64,000 nt of DNA from Steinernema hermaphroditum (Eukaryota; Nematoda; Chromadorea; Rhabditida; Steinernematidae). Below are positions 12,166 through 22,342 of this stretch, in pieces (position 1 is the stretch's first letter; each line of letters begins with the position of its first letter). The position numbers and the translations under genes were made by a program. Where the stretch lies: assembly GCA_030435675.1 (NCBI GenBank), contig CM059621.1, positions 4,340,001 through 4,404,000 of the forward strand. Reading direction: 5' to 3'. The notes below the pieces were generated by a model that saw only the letters and a list, made by a program, of their open reading frames with translations, was not told the DNA's origin and searched no databases.

Positions 12166-12546
12166 CAGAGATGGAATGCCACACGCAACGGCTGGAGCAT
12201 ACATGGACAGAATAAGCACGAATATCGGTGGCTAAATTTGCTTCGCCAGTGTGCATAGAGTAGTTAAATAATTGATCTACACTTTCGAATTCAGATTTCG
12301 AAACTTTGGATGCAAAAATCGGAAGAAAATCCAACGGCTGGCTCCAACCGGTTGGCCCAGCCGGTTGGAGTCAGCCGTTGGATTTTCTCTCAATTTTTGA
12401 ATTGAAAGTTGCGGTATCCGGTAACGAAAGTGTAGATTAATTATTTAACTACTCTATGCGCACTGGCGAAGCAAATTAGGCAAACGATATCCGTGCTTAT
12501 TCTGGCCATGTATGCTCCAGCCGTTGCGTGTGGTATTCCATCTCTA
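12166..12546. mobile_element. Palindromic hAT-type MITE with 8-bp target duplication
   Basis: The element starts CAGAGATGGAAT and ends ATTCCATCTCTA. It is flanked on both sides by GGCATGAC (12158-12165 and 12547-12554), an exact 8-bp duplication typical of hAT. Most of its length folds back: the arms share CGCAACGGCTGGAGCATAC, the TTTGCTTCGCCAGTG block, and a near-perfect core around 12330-12390 built from CCAACGGCTG and CAACCGGTTGG. No transposase is present. Confidence 0.85.
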
Positions 12547-12780
12547 GGCATGACAGATTAACAATCTTTTCAGTCGCATCAGTAAACACTGCGAAATTAG
12601 ATGTTACTTGCGAAATCTGTCTTTTATTGTGCACTAATGTATTTGATGATGTCTTGTGCTGACCGATCTGACCGTTCATTTGCTTACCTTGCTCGTTTTC
12701 CCCACAAGTTCGGACCTTTAGCTGATCCCGATGTTTTGAATTGTTTGTTTATTCACTTCAGAAGGACAACGACTGAATCA

Positions 12781-13170
12781 AAGGCGGTATGCCTTGCACG
12801 ACACCGAAAATAGACAAAAGGGAGGGTGCCACTTGCTGCAGGCCTCACTTCTGGCGTGGCGTTGATGTCGAACTGGTCGGTGGCGGCGCACTTTACGGGG
12901 ATCTGGGAATCGGCGAAACTTCAGATGCGGCGACGGATCTTCTACTTCTCGCGGAGATGTGTCCTTGATCCGGAAGTTGATGACAAAAGATGATCAAAGA
13001 ACCTCAACCCCTCCCCTGGACCTGTAACTGCAGCTGTGCTTGTTACAGCAAAAAGGCGACAGGCGACAGGATGAGTGCAACGTTCCAAAATTTTTCTCAG
13101 TTTGGAGTTTTGCATAGCCCTGATCAAGAGCCTTGTCCGCTTATTCATGTGTTTTTGTGAGTGCTTCCGT
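12781..13170. repeat. Fragment of dispersed retroposon-like family
   Basis: The stretch starting GCCTTGCACGACACCGAAAA at about 12788 also occurs at about 21579. Downstream words (GATGTCGAAC, GGGAATCGGC, TTCAGATGCGGCGACGG) are shared in diverged form. It belongs to the family whose best-defined copy interrupts the chemoreceptor at 15700-16079. No coding potential of its own is supported. Confidence 0.45.
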
Positions 13171-13371
13171 TATGCTTAAGGAGAATGTCACGGAGTGCTA
13201 GAAAGACTATGGACATATCTAATGGAACTGGAGGTGCCGCTTCCATGTAATTGCAATATTCCACCTTTTTATTAAACAATTCACAAGTAAAATATATAAA
13301 TGCAGCAACATAAGAGCATTCACTTCATCAGGTATTTACAACATCTGCAACCAAAACGCCGAACGGTGTCA

Positions 13372-13546
13372 TCAGTGATTCAGTAGCGCTCGAAGAAAGA
13401 CGCACACGAAGAAAAAGGCGAAAATGACGAAGGCGACAATAAGGAGTACAAGTTGGTGCGCTTCTTCTAAAACATATAATTCTGAAAGGTTACAGGAAAA
13501 AGCGCTTACCGTCTGAAGTGATCAGACGCACGAAACTAACACTCAT
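13372..13546 (-). CDS. Single-pass membrane micropeptide (48 aa)
   Basis: Two exons (13510-13546 and 13372-13481) separated by a 37-nt GTAAGC...TTTCAG intron encode 48 aa. Residues about 1-20 are hydrophilic and end with an acidic stretch (LEEAH). They are followed by a long hydrophobic helix (LVLLIVAFVIFAFFFVCVFL) and a short basic tail (RALLNH). The layout, cytosolic or luminal head, one helix and an Arg just after it, resembles small regulatory membrane peptides, but I do not recognise a family. Splice phase, consensus sites and the uninterrupted helix favour a real gene. Against it: very short, with no second copy in the window. No promoter motif was identified. Confidence 0.55.
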
Positions 13547-13882
13547 CGTGCTACTAAGTGACTTCTCATCTTGTTCCCGTGGTTTCTGCTTTCGTCACAT
13601 CCTTTTCCGTACTTCTTGTTATGAACGCATATTCAGGATGCGCGGTCTTTGATAAATCGGAGAAGAGGCACACTTAACGAAGCCGACAACAACAAAAATG
13701 TCTACCGGGTGAAGAACGGGAAAAAACAAAGCATAAAAAACCATTAGTACAAGAAACAAGAGTCTAAATTGGATAAGGATCGATGCTCTGCAGTCTCCAC
13801 AGGTAAAAACAGATTGGATATGAGGTAAACACTCTGCTATATCTTATATAAGTGTAGTCAATAGGATTTCGATTATAATGTT

Positions 13883-14060
13883 CTAATGATTCACTGGTTC
13901 GGTGGTGCAGATATCGACCAGATGTTCACATCGATGACGACGACGGCGTCGTTGACTGCGACGGGGACAGGGTACCTTATAAAGTAGCCATAGGTACAGT
14001 AAAATACAAAATGTCAAAATAAAAGGTACATCAACCAGAGAAGCGATTGTTGCGAGAAGA
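13883..14060 (-). other. Possible small membrane-protein exon lacking a start
   Basis: The minus strand reads an open segment with a hydrophobic stretch (VPFILTFCILLYLWLLY) followed by a run of arginines and ending at a stop at 13883. No ATG lies in frame before the GC-rich palindrome at 14080-14390, so a first exon is either missing or was displaced by that insertion. It could equally be chance. Confidence 0.25.
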
Positions 14061-14077
14061 GGATGATTAATAGTGAG

Positions 14078-14375
14078 ACCGGCTCGGCTTGGGATTTCAC
14101 AACCCGAGCCGGCTCGAGCCGAGCCCGAGCCAACGACCGTTCGTGGGGATCGGTAATAAGAGCGCAGACGACGAGAGACAATTGTCATACAGCGGCAGGG
14201 CAACAGGCATCCGATTTTCTCTCGTCGTCTGTTACCGCTCCCCGCGAACGGTCGAAATTTTCCCTGGTATATATGGCCGGCCCCGGGTCGGCTTATGTCT
14301 GGGTTGCGAAATCCCGAGCTGAGCCGGCTGGTCCGAGCCGGCTCGGCTCAGAGGCTCGGGCTCTGCTGCGGCTCA
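14078..14375. repeat. GC-rich palindromic element
   Basis: The outer arms carry ACCGGCTCGGCT..GGGATTTC and its inverted partner near 14300-14365. An inner hairpin pairs CGACCGTTCG (14134-14143) with CGAACGGTCG (14245-14254) and CAGACGACGAGAGA with its complement at 14218-14231. It looks like a fold-back or MITE-type insertion. No clear target duplication was found. Confidence 0.6.
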
Positions 14376-14747
14376 CAAGGGAAGGACCCGAAGTGTGACA
14401 CTCCGATTTGGCTGAAAATTTGTGGGCGTATATCAGTATTTGTCGTTTTTTTGACCGGTTTTCGTGCTAAAAGAACATGGTTGTTAATTTACAATGTTAA
14501 TTTTCGTTCCAAATGCCGAAAACCTTAGAAAATCGGTGAAAAAACGAAAAACACTGACAATAATACCGTATATTTTGAGGCTTCAGGGACATCGCACCAG
14601 GATACCTTACAATTAAAGACCTCTTTTAGGTACCTTGGTCTAATTTTCAGCAGCTCAAACTATGTGCGTTTTCTTAGTCCCGGGCTCGCTATACGCCCCA
14701 CAAATTTTCAGCGAAATCGGAGTGTCACACTTCGGGTCCTTCCCTTG
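14376..14747. mobile_element. TIR element (CAAGGGAAGG termini) with TCA duplication
   Basis: Terminal inverted repeats of ~57 bp (14376-14432 against 14691-14747) start CAAGGGAAGGACCCGAAGTG. They are flanked on both sides by TCA, a 3-bp duplication. It abuts the GC-rich palindrome at left. It encodes no transposase, so it is a MITE. Termini and internal GGCTGAAAATTTG resemble the element at 49493-49728. Confidence 0.75.
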
Positions 14748-14994
14748 TCAGTTCCCATCTCTGAGTGCGACGCATCTGGAGGCGATAAGTGGCTTTACTT
14801 AAAGTTGTTTTCTTTGAGTGGAATTGCAAATACAGGGAGTATCGTCATCGGAGAAACTGAAAAGGAGTACAGGAACTTCGAACGATCAAAATTAAACAGT
14901 AATATCATCTTTTCGTGGGTTGTGAGAGGTGCTGCATTTCAACCGTGTTCCCAGTTGCTCATTTTCTGAGAACCGGAGCGCCAACATGACTGTG

Positions 14995-16292
14995 CTAGGA
15001 CTTTTTGCCGATAAACATTGTATGAATAGCTCTTCTATATGGAGTTACAAATAAGAGGCTCACGGCACAAGTGAGCAATGCGTCCAGAAATGGTAAATGA
15101 GTTGTCATATTGCATATTAGTTCAGCTCTAGGGTGTTTTAAGTACAAAGTAACGAAGCAAGCCGCCACCGGGACTGTATCGAAGAGAGTTGGCAGACTGG
15201 TCAACGCGATGATATTGATTGTAAGGAGCATTTGCAGACGATATGTCGACGCTCTCAATGTGGTTATTTGCGATCGCAGAGCTTTTATAGTAAGAACGGC
15301 CAAGATACAGAGAGAAACAGAAGCAAGCATAAGGAAGCCTCCGAATACACCGATAAATACCAGTAGCGTTAAACTGTCGGTACCGCCAGCTTCCAGGCAA
15401 ATTAGCAGTGCACCATCAATGTGCAGTTCTTTGACTCCAAACATAACATAATATGAGAAGAAGGAAGATACTAGAGTGCAGGTTACATGCACTGCAATGC
15501 AGCAGATCTGACCGTAATGTGATCTTAAGAAGGAAGCCAGTTTGGGAGACCCAACTTGGGCGTATCGGAAGAAAAAGCACAGCCAGATGGCCGCGAGGAC
15601 ATTAGACGACAGCACAAAAAATAAGAAAAGAAGAACATAAATGGCTTTCGGATACATTGCAGGCAGTAATCCCAAAGATCTGCCGCATGTCATGTTCTCG
15701 AGTTTACGAGTTTACGAGTTTATTTCTCGTATCTAAGGCTTACGCCTTGCGAGACGTCATATGTATGCACAAGAAACACATTGTCACTCCGTAGTCGCCG
15801 GTCTTCTTCTGGCTTCGGCACATCAGAGTAGAACACGGCGATCCCATCAGTGTGTGCGGGGATCAGAGATGCGAAGAGCTGATTCCGATGACGGTGGAGC
15901 ATAGTGCATCTGTCTTCAACTCGGGCTTCAACTCGGGTGGCGGCGCGGACGTCGGAGTTGAAGAACTTCTTCGGCAGTTTCCGCGGGAGACACGCGAAGA
16001 ACGGCATCCGATGAAACGCGTCGGTGGAGCACAACGGACGAACCGGGAACCATCAGGGCAGCTGGTTGCGCGGCAGCTGGTTCTCATGGAACTCAATAGC
16101 CGGTTGAAACGGTAGTCCAAACACGAGCGAATCAAGATAATACCAAAAGCATAAGTTAAGGAGATTGTTGCGATATATCCGAAGCGACGGTGGTGACTTC
16201 CGAATGACGACGTAAAAGAATATTATCCCTGTGGGAACGATAGCCAAGCAGCACAAGTAGAAGACCAAGCGATTTGTTAGGTCGCCCGACAT
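14995..16292 (-). pseudogene. Serpentine chemoreceptor interrupted by a retroposon-like insertion
   Basis: Two blocks of one single-exon 7TM gene are separated by 380 bp of foreign DNA (15700-16079). The N-terminal block (16080-16292) begins MSGDLTNR and has TM1, the conserved KSPPS.R.YRNNLLN loop and TM2. The C-terminal block (14995-15699) resumes at NMTCGRS and runs through TM3-TM7, with the family motifs FRYAQ, TYRLQM and FVTPYRRAI. The 6-bp duplication GTTCTC at both junctions shows where the insert went in; the two blocks would otherwise be in one frame. The copy was therefore intact until recently and is now almost certainly null. Confidence 0.85.
15700..16079 (-). mobile_element. Retroposon-like insertion (SINE or truncated LINE tail)
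   Basis: This 380-bp insert is bounded by the 6-bp duplication GTTCTC (15694-15699 and 16080-16085). Read on the minus strand it ends AGATACGAGAAATAAACTCG, followed by short tandem units (TAAACTCG). That is the microsatellite-like 3' tail expected of a non-LTR retroposon. The same 3' end recurs at 33455-33506 and, diverged, at 21525-21590. Confidence 0.7.
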
Positions 16293-16364
16293 TATTCGTC
16301 TTTTAGCGATAAAACAAGTGTATTGTTCCTCTAATACAATAAGAGGATATGATTCATGTAGCAC

Positions 16365-16949
16365 CAGTAATCAAATATCAAAAGCGTTCGACGAACAGAA
16401 CTAATAACAAGTGTGCAAAGAGCAATTTCTTTTGTTTTGCTGACAATTTATCTGATTGCCTTCAAAACAGGCAGAAGAATTTGACGTAAGAACGGGCTGA
16501 TTTGGCACAAATGTTCACTAAATTCACCTCGATGAACACGTTAGTTTCCAAAAATAGACCTTAGGCAGCAGAATATGTTTTACCGACACGGCTTGCTTCA
16601 TAGTTTCCGGCTTTTCTCCGGTCAAATACCTGTTTAAACTGGCCATATTTGACATAACTTTACTCAGAAGCTTCTGGCGCGTCGAATGAGCCCACATTTA
16701 CTTCTATTGGATAAGAAACAAGACGGAATTTGGCTGGTTTGCTTCGATAATACGACTCTCGGATACTTACCGTACCCGCTAACATTTACAATTCGCTCCC
16801 GAGACGCTTATCCTGTCTACTGCTCCGTTTGCTTTTCTGCATTTCTGCGTCTCGACCATAGTTGTCTACAATCCGCTTTCAGACGCTTTGATGTCTCACC
16901 CACGATCACTTCAATCTGTGAGTTCATCCGGATTGGTCCAGCGAACGAG
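16365..16949. other. Intergenic with fragment shared with 35.35-35.56 kb
   Basis: About 16540-16715 (AGACCTTAGGCAGCAGAATATG ... GCGTCGAATGAGCCCA, in part) is a diverged copy of sequence at about 35360-35530. The remainder is unremarkable and should contain the promoter of the kinase gene at 16950. Confidence 0.5.
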
Positions 16950-18290
16950 ATGGCGGCAAGTCCTGCGGCAAGACTGGACCTCTCGGTCAAGTGCCGACAG
17001 CGAAACGTGCAATCGAAGAATGGATCGCTAAGGAAAAGTACGTCAGTGTTTTCCGTGAAGTTGTTGATTGAGCAATACTTATTGTAGAACAGAAGAAGAA
17101 GGTGAGCGAGTATCGGACCGTCTGCACTGCCGACGACGACGACGACGGGCTCATCGAATACGACACTAAGCCGCTGCCGAAGCGTCGGTCAACGAAGAAG
17201 AAAAAGGTCGTGAAGAATGGGACTGCCCCTGCGATTGGCTCGAACATACAAACCCCAAATGCCGTTTACGAAATCGTTCGTCGCCTCGGCTCTGGCGGCT
17301 ATGGAGAGGTGTTCCATGTCAAGGATCAGGCTGCACGCGACTACGCGATGAAGACGGAACCAGTGAAGCCGGGCGAAGAAAAAGTACAACCGGGGGAGGT
17401 GCTCGTATTCGAAGAGATCGCCAAGGCGAAGAAGCTGCAACCCGAAGGATTTCCGCATCTGATCAACATGTTCGAGAGTGGCATTGTTGGGAACATGCGC
17501 TACATTGTCATGACTCTTACTGGACCTTCACTGAATGATGCTACCAAGAAGCACAAGTTGAAGTGAGTTTCATTTCTGGTATTCGACCTTGATCAGCATG
17601 CAGTCAACTGAATCTGACCGCCCAAAACACATAGCTCATCTGATTCATTTTGCGGACTGCTAATCTATGCTTCGTTTAGATACCACACTGCCCTTCGGCT
17701 CAGCATCCACTCGCTTGACGCCATCGATGAATTCCACCGGGTCGGTTTAATCCACCGCGACATCAAGCCAGAGAATTTTCTGACCAGCCGCTGTGGAAGA
17801 AAGCTCATCTACCTCGCCGATTTCGGAATGTGTTGTGCTATACCGAAACGGGAACAGAAGCTGCCGAAGGAATCGTCGTATTCGTTTCTTGGCACAGTCA
17901 CCTACGCTTCGAGGACGAGTCACAAGGGGATGGTGCAGTCGAGGAAGGATGACATCGAATCGTGGATTTACATGGTATGCATATGATCGTTGTGATTCTG
18001 CGAGTAGCGCATTTTCATTGCAGTGTCTGGAGTTTTTCAAGAAAAAGGTACTGCCATGGGACGAAGACGATCAAGCGAAAGCATTGAAGTTGAAGGAAGC
18101 ATTCTTCAGGGATCCGCCGAAATTGGTCAACGCAGCCAAGGCACCTTTCTTCTTCGTTATGGCCTGTAGAAAGGTCGACGAGTGTAGCTTCTTCGATGCG
18201 CCCAACTACAAAGCGATTCGTGAGGGTTTGATGCAGCGCGCCATTGCTGAAAAAGTAGACTTCGACAAACTGTTCGATTGGGAACCATAG
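16950..18290 (+). CDS. Casein kinase 1 / TTBK-like protein kinase
   Basis: Four exons (16950-17037, 17088-17562, 17680-17974, 18024-18290) give 374 aa. After a Lys- and Asp-rich tail the kinase domain starts near residue 90. It has a glycine loop (GSGGYGEV), the ATP-binding Lys in YAMKTE (about K118), a catalytic HRDIKPENF (about residues 213-221), and a metal-binding DFG (about 235). The missing APE motif and the arrangement of the C-lobe fit the CK1 superfamily, specifically the nematode-expanded TTBK-like group, many of which are expressed in the male germ line (family knowledge). All catalytic residues are present, so activity is likely. The ATG at 16950 is the nearest in-frame start; the frame remains open further upstream, so an earlier start is possible. 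Confidence 0.88.
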
Positions 18291-18704
18291 ACTTGACTTG
18301 AACAATGATTGTATTGCCGCAACAGTGTTGTTGTAAGCGTGGCTTTTGCTGTCGGTGAATTTTGCGCCGGAACGCCTCAGTAGTGTGTTTGTGCCCCGTG
18401 GGAGCAAATGATTCTTTTGTTCCTGGCCCCCGATTCGTGAAGTTGCTTTCGCTAGCGCGACTCCTCCCTCTTTATCTCACCCTCGCAGAATCCACCTCTT
18501 GATTCTAAGACTCTGTGCTATAGTTAGGCCTTGATCAATCTATAAGCAGATACTCAGCAAATAACAACACATCACCATCAGTAGCCGGAAAATATAGTAA
18601 CGACGCGAAACATAATCAAAAAAACACAAATTGCAGATTCAGTACAAAATCCGAGTAAACAAAAACAATGAGAAAACAGATGCAAGTAGTGTATGACGTC
18701 GCCT
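18291..18704. other. Convergent intergenic spacer
   Basis: Lies between the 3' ends of the kinase gene (+) and the HP1-like gene (-). No further feature is seen. Confidence 0.5.
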
Positions 18705-19327
18705 TCACTTCTTCTTTTTTGTCCTCTTCTTCTCGTCTGATTCACTCTCAGTGACATCCGCGGTGTCAACATATTGGCCAGTTGGAGCACGCTGACATCT
18801 AAAAGTCGAACAAGTATTTTCAGCTATCAACCAAATTAATTTACTCACAGGAATTTGTACACGAGCTCAGGATGCTTTTCGTTGACGATGTCACTGGGTA
18901 CGAGTTCTACGCCGCCGTCGCTCGTATACTCGACCAACAAGAGCAACTGGTCCCCTGTCTTTCTCCTTTCGTTCTTGTCCATCGCGATGATCTTGGCAAC
19001 CTATACATAAAGATTGCAAAACGTGGTGAGAAGAATAAACCACGAACTTCGAGACCTTCTTGGATTTTGTAGACAGCACCTTTCTTGTGAGCTTTACGGG
19101 CCGCTTCCAGCTGCTCCTTGACTTCGAATACCTGCAAAAAGGACAATAGCATGAGTGATTGTGAACACTCTTACGCGGATGGGCTCTTTCTGAATGAAGT
19201 TCTGCTCCGGCTCCCACGTGCACTCATCGTAGCCGAACCATTTCACACAGTACTCAGCCGTCCCATCTGCACGAAAGCGTTTCGCAGTGACCGACTCCAC
19301 CGTGAAGACATCTGACTTCTTTCCCAT
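18705..19327 (-). CDS. HP1-like chromo / chromoshadow domain protein
   Basis: Four exons (19175-19327, 19048-19131, 18849-19000, 18705-18798) give 160 aa. Residues about 7-45 are a chromodomain: FTVESV..., YCVKWFGYDECTWEPEQN, with Tyr/Trp cage-type aromatics. A basic, helical linker follows. Residues about 80-135 match a chromoshadow domain (KIIAMD...LLLLVEYTSDGGVELVPSDIV...HPELVYKF), which dimerises and recruits PxVxL partners. The C-terminus is acidic then Lys-rich (DEKKRTKKKK), as in nuclear proteins. This pairing defines HP1 proteins, which bind methylated H3K9 in heterochromatin. Its closeness to a particular HP1 paralogue cannot be judged here. Introns are 43-50 nt. Confidence 0.85.
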
Positions 19328-20160
19328 GATCTGCAAGAATCGATTAGTACAGTGACAGAGCAAGCAAAAGTGCGACTAGAGTAGCACTAGAGAGCATTTG
19401 CCTGTGGAATTAGCGGCCTACTTCATGCAGATGCCGTGCAGGCAGAAAGTCGTTGTGGGAACCGCGCTATCGGAAATGTTACAAGTACCATGTTCGGTTG
19501 GCGCACAGAGCAATTCGCTCTCGGACAGATAGAGACGTCTGTAGTACAGACTGTAGGGACTCTGTAGCTTGTCTACTGGGAAGTGTCTCCCGGGAGCTTC
19601 CCAGTCCTCCCACCTACATGTGGCTGGGAATCGGACTTCCCATTCACTATTTTGAATGTTTTTTGACGTCAAAACTTTGTGAGACACTATTTAATCGTGT
19701 TTTTAACGTTCTAAAGCCATTTCCATGGAAATTTGAGAGTTTAATCTACTTATTAGAGGCTGGGTTCAATGGGCGATCAAGACCACACGCAACGTTTTTT
19801 TTTTGACGCCGCCATCGCGTGTGGTCCATTCTATCTTATGGGGTTCTTCTTGAGGTTCCCATTCCCGGTTTATTGAATACGTCCACATGTTGTCGTTTCG
19901 TCTCTTCCTGTTTTGGTTCTGACCGGTTTCTCGTCTCGCTAGCAGGTTATTTTTCTTCAATTTGTCATCCTCATCACAAGCGGAAGAGATCGTTTGAGTC
20001 AATTACACCAGAACAGACAGTTTCTTTGATGAAGTACAACGATCTAAATGTGATCATTGCTAAAGTCGTCCTTTTGGTGGACAGTGTGCTTGTTTAGATG
20101 AAATTTTATTAGCACATACAACAAACGACATTATTCAATTACAACCGAAGGTGATCCGAA
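19328..20160. other. Intergenic, small hairpin only
   Basis: GACCACACGC at about 19780 and its complement GCGTGTGGTC at about 19816 flank a T-tract. No gene is supported; open frames are short and unspliced. Confidence 0.4.
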
Positions 20161-21156
20161 TCAAAAACGTGTTTGATGAGGACGCATAGTAGAAGCCATC
20201 GACGATTTTGGTTCGCTGTTACCAGAAGAAGGTCCGACCTTTGTGATCCGAAACGTTTTGAACAATATCCTACGGACTGCCCTGCGATATGGAGTGACGA
20301 AGGCCAGAGTCGCTACACAAGTAAGAAAAACATCCACAAAAGGGGAATGTGTCGCCACGGAGCAAACAAGTCCAACACTAGGATACTTGATGTATATGGT
20401 GATGCTGCAAGCCAGCAAAGGTGCACTACTCACGACAGACGGTGAGACTGTCAAAATGATGAGGTTTATCGTAAGAAGGACTTGGAGGCGATATGTCGCC
20501 GGCCTCAGTGAACCTTTTTGAGCATGGAGTTTTCGAATTGTTAGAACAGTGAGAGCAATAAGGGAAGTGGCTAAGATCACGATAACACATGCGAATCCAA
20601 TAGCAAACAATGCCACATTTGAAGACCCAGGGCTGTCAGTTTCCAGGCACAGCAGCAACGTTCCATTAATGTACAATTCCTGCACGCCGAAATGCAAATA
20701 ATAAGCGAAGAAACCGAGCGCAAGTGAACAGAATAAATGCGTCAAAAAGCAGAACATTGTGCCATAAGAAGAGCCAAGAAAAGAGATCATTTTTCCTGAA
20801 GCCACTTGTGCGTAACGAAACAAGGAGCACAGCCACAATGCAGCTATAATATTCGACGATAGGACGATAAATAGCAGAACAAGAACGTAAATAGCATTCC
20901 GGTGCAGAATAGGGCCTAGTCCATAGGCTCGAACACATGCCCGTGATCTATGGAATTCGATAGCCGGCTGAAAAAGGATACCAAATATCAGCAGATCTGA
21001 ATAGTACCAGAAGCCAATGTTCAACAAGTTGTTGCGATAGAGCTTAATGGAAGGTGGCGATTTCCATAGAACGACGTAACAAAATAGAACTCCAAGAGGG
21101 ATGATCGAAAAAGAAGATATGTAATAGAAGAGGTTGTTGGAGGCATCATTTGTCAT
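20161..21156 (-). CDS. Serpentine 7TM chemoreceptor (Str/Srh-superfamily type)
   Basis: An uninterrupted 331-aa open frame begins MTNDASNN. Seven hydrophobic segments are visible. Family landmarks: KSPPS.KLYRNNLLN after TM1, FQPAIEF at the end of TM2, LFRYAQ after TM3, TYRLQ in the third cytoplasmic loop, and FVTPYRRAV after TM7. The Ser-rich tail may be phosphorylated. Nematode chemoreceptors of this kind sit in ciliated sensory neurons and detect environmental chemicals; ligand unknown. It is closest to the broken copy at 14995-16292, sharing LHR/YPKAIYVL..FFVLSSN. It lacks introns like its relatives in this window. Subfamily assignment (srh versus sri or str) is uncertain. Confidence 0.85.
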   Translation of the reverse strand: MTNDASNNLFYYISSFSIIPLGVLFCYVVLWKSPPSIKLYRNNLLNIGFWYYSDLLIFGILFQPAIEFHRSRACVRAYGLGPILHRNAIYVLVLLFIVLSSNIIAALWLCSLFRYAQVASGKMISFLGSSYGTMFCFLTHLFCSLALGFFAYYLHFGVQELYINGTLLLCLETDSPGSSNVALFAIGFACVIVILATSLIALTVLTIRKLHAQKGSLRPATYRLQVLLTINLIILTVSPSVVSSAPLLACSITIYIKYPSVGLVCSVATHSPFVDVFLTCVATLAFVTPYRRAVRRILFKTFRITKVGPSSGNSEPKSSMASTMRPHQTRF

Positions 21157-21524
21157 TTCAAAAACGAATGTTATGACTTATGTTATGTTGTTCTACTTGG
21201 TACAAGGTAATCAACTACAAAAGCACAGACTCAGACTGATACACTTCGAAATAATGTATTAAATAAATGACGCACAAATGTGAACTTGCGTTTTCTTTAA
21301 TTTTGTTAAATTGCAATAATAACAAGAAGGGCAGTCGGAAGCAGCAGTAACGAAAGGACTTGACGAAACCATGATTTCAAATAATGGAAAAATGAAGTGA
21401 TAGTTTCGTAGAAGCCTCATAACTTCTTACCTTACATATCAGATGATGACCAGTGATCTTTCCTCATAGTCCATTTTCAATGGCGTTACACGATTTATTT
21501 TTTGATGTCTTGAAGATGAATACT

Positions 21525-22040
21525 CACGACTTTACGACTTTATTTACGACTTTATTTCGTGAATCAAAGGCATTTCGCCTTGCACGACACCGAAAATAGA
21601 CAAACAGAGGACATCATTTTTCAGCCCAGTCAAACAGAGGATGTCTGGCAGACGACTTCATCCCTGGCGCAGCGTAGATGTCGAACCGGTGGTTGGCGGA
21701 GAGCTTCATGGGGCTTCTGGGAATCGGCAAATCTTCGGATTCAGGAGCGGAACATCGTTTGAGGCACAGCGCACGCTTCTGTGCTCGAATCTGATTGTCC
21801 GTGGTCCGGGAATTGCGTCTTCTATGGTGGTGGCGTCCTCAGAGCGTCGGCGACCTTCGGGATGACTTCTCACGTGGCCGGATTCTTGATGTCGGACATC
21901 TTGTTGTCAGCGGTGGTGGGACTACTTCCGGGTGTCCCAATTCCCTCTGGAAGCCGGAAAACTCACAGATGCCACAGGGTTTGCTGTCTGACCAACCAGT
22001 CCCTCAGAGAGCGACCGAAGGGACCGACCGCTCGCCACCG
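21525..22040 (-). repeat. Dispersed retroposon-like family, long copy
   Basis: Starts at left with tandem ACGACTTT units, then TTATTTCGTGAATC and GCCTTGCACGACACCGAAAA, the inverted 3' tail of the family. It extends at least to the CCCTCAGAGAGCGACCGAAG region near 22010, which parallels the CGATCGGTCGGGTCGTCC start of the copy at 33245. Coding capacity is not evident. Confidence 0.5.
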
Positions 22041-22342
22041 CGACACGGGTGAGACCAGGTGGAATACTCACACCGATAATAATTGATGTATTCATTGGTG
22101 TATATCGTCAAAAATCTTTGGTAAAGTTCGGTGCCCTCAAGAAAAGCTCACAACGATAATAACTGTGATTGATGTGTTGGCTGTGTACTCAACAAATTGC
22201 CGAGCTCCTATGTGCAGCATACATTTGCGGCGCTGAATGGCTATACTGTGCTATGAGTGTCATTCACCCAAGTAGATCAGCAAGAAACACGAACAGATGC
22301 GAATTGAGTTTAGTCATCGTAATGGACAACAATCAGCATTCA

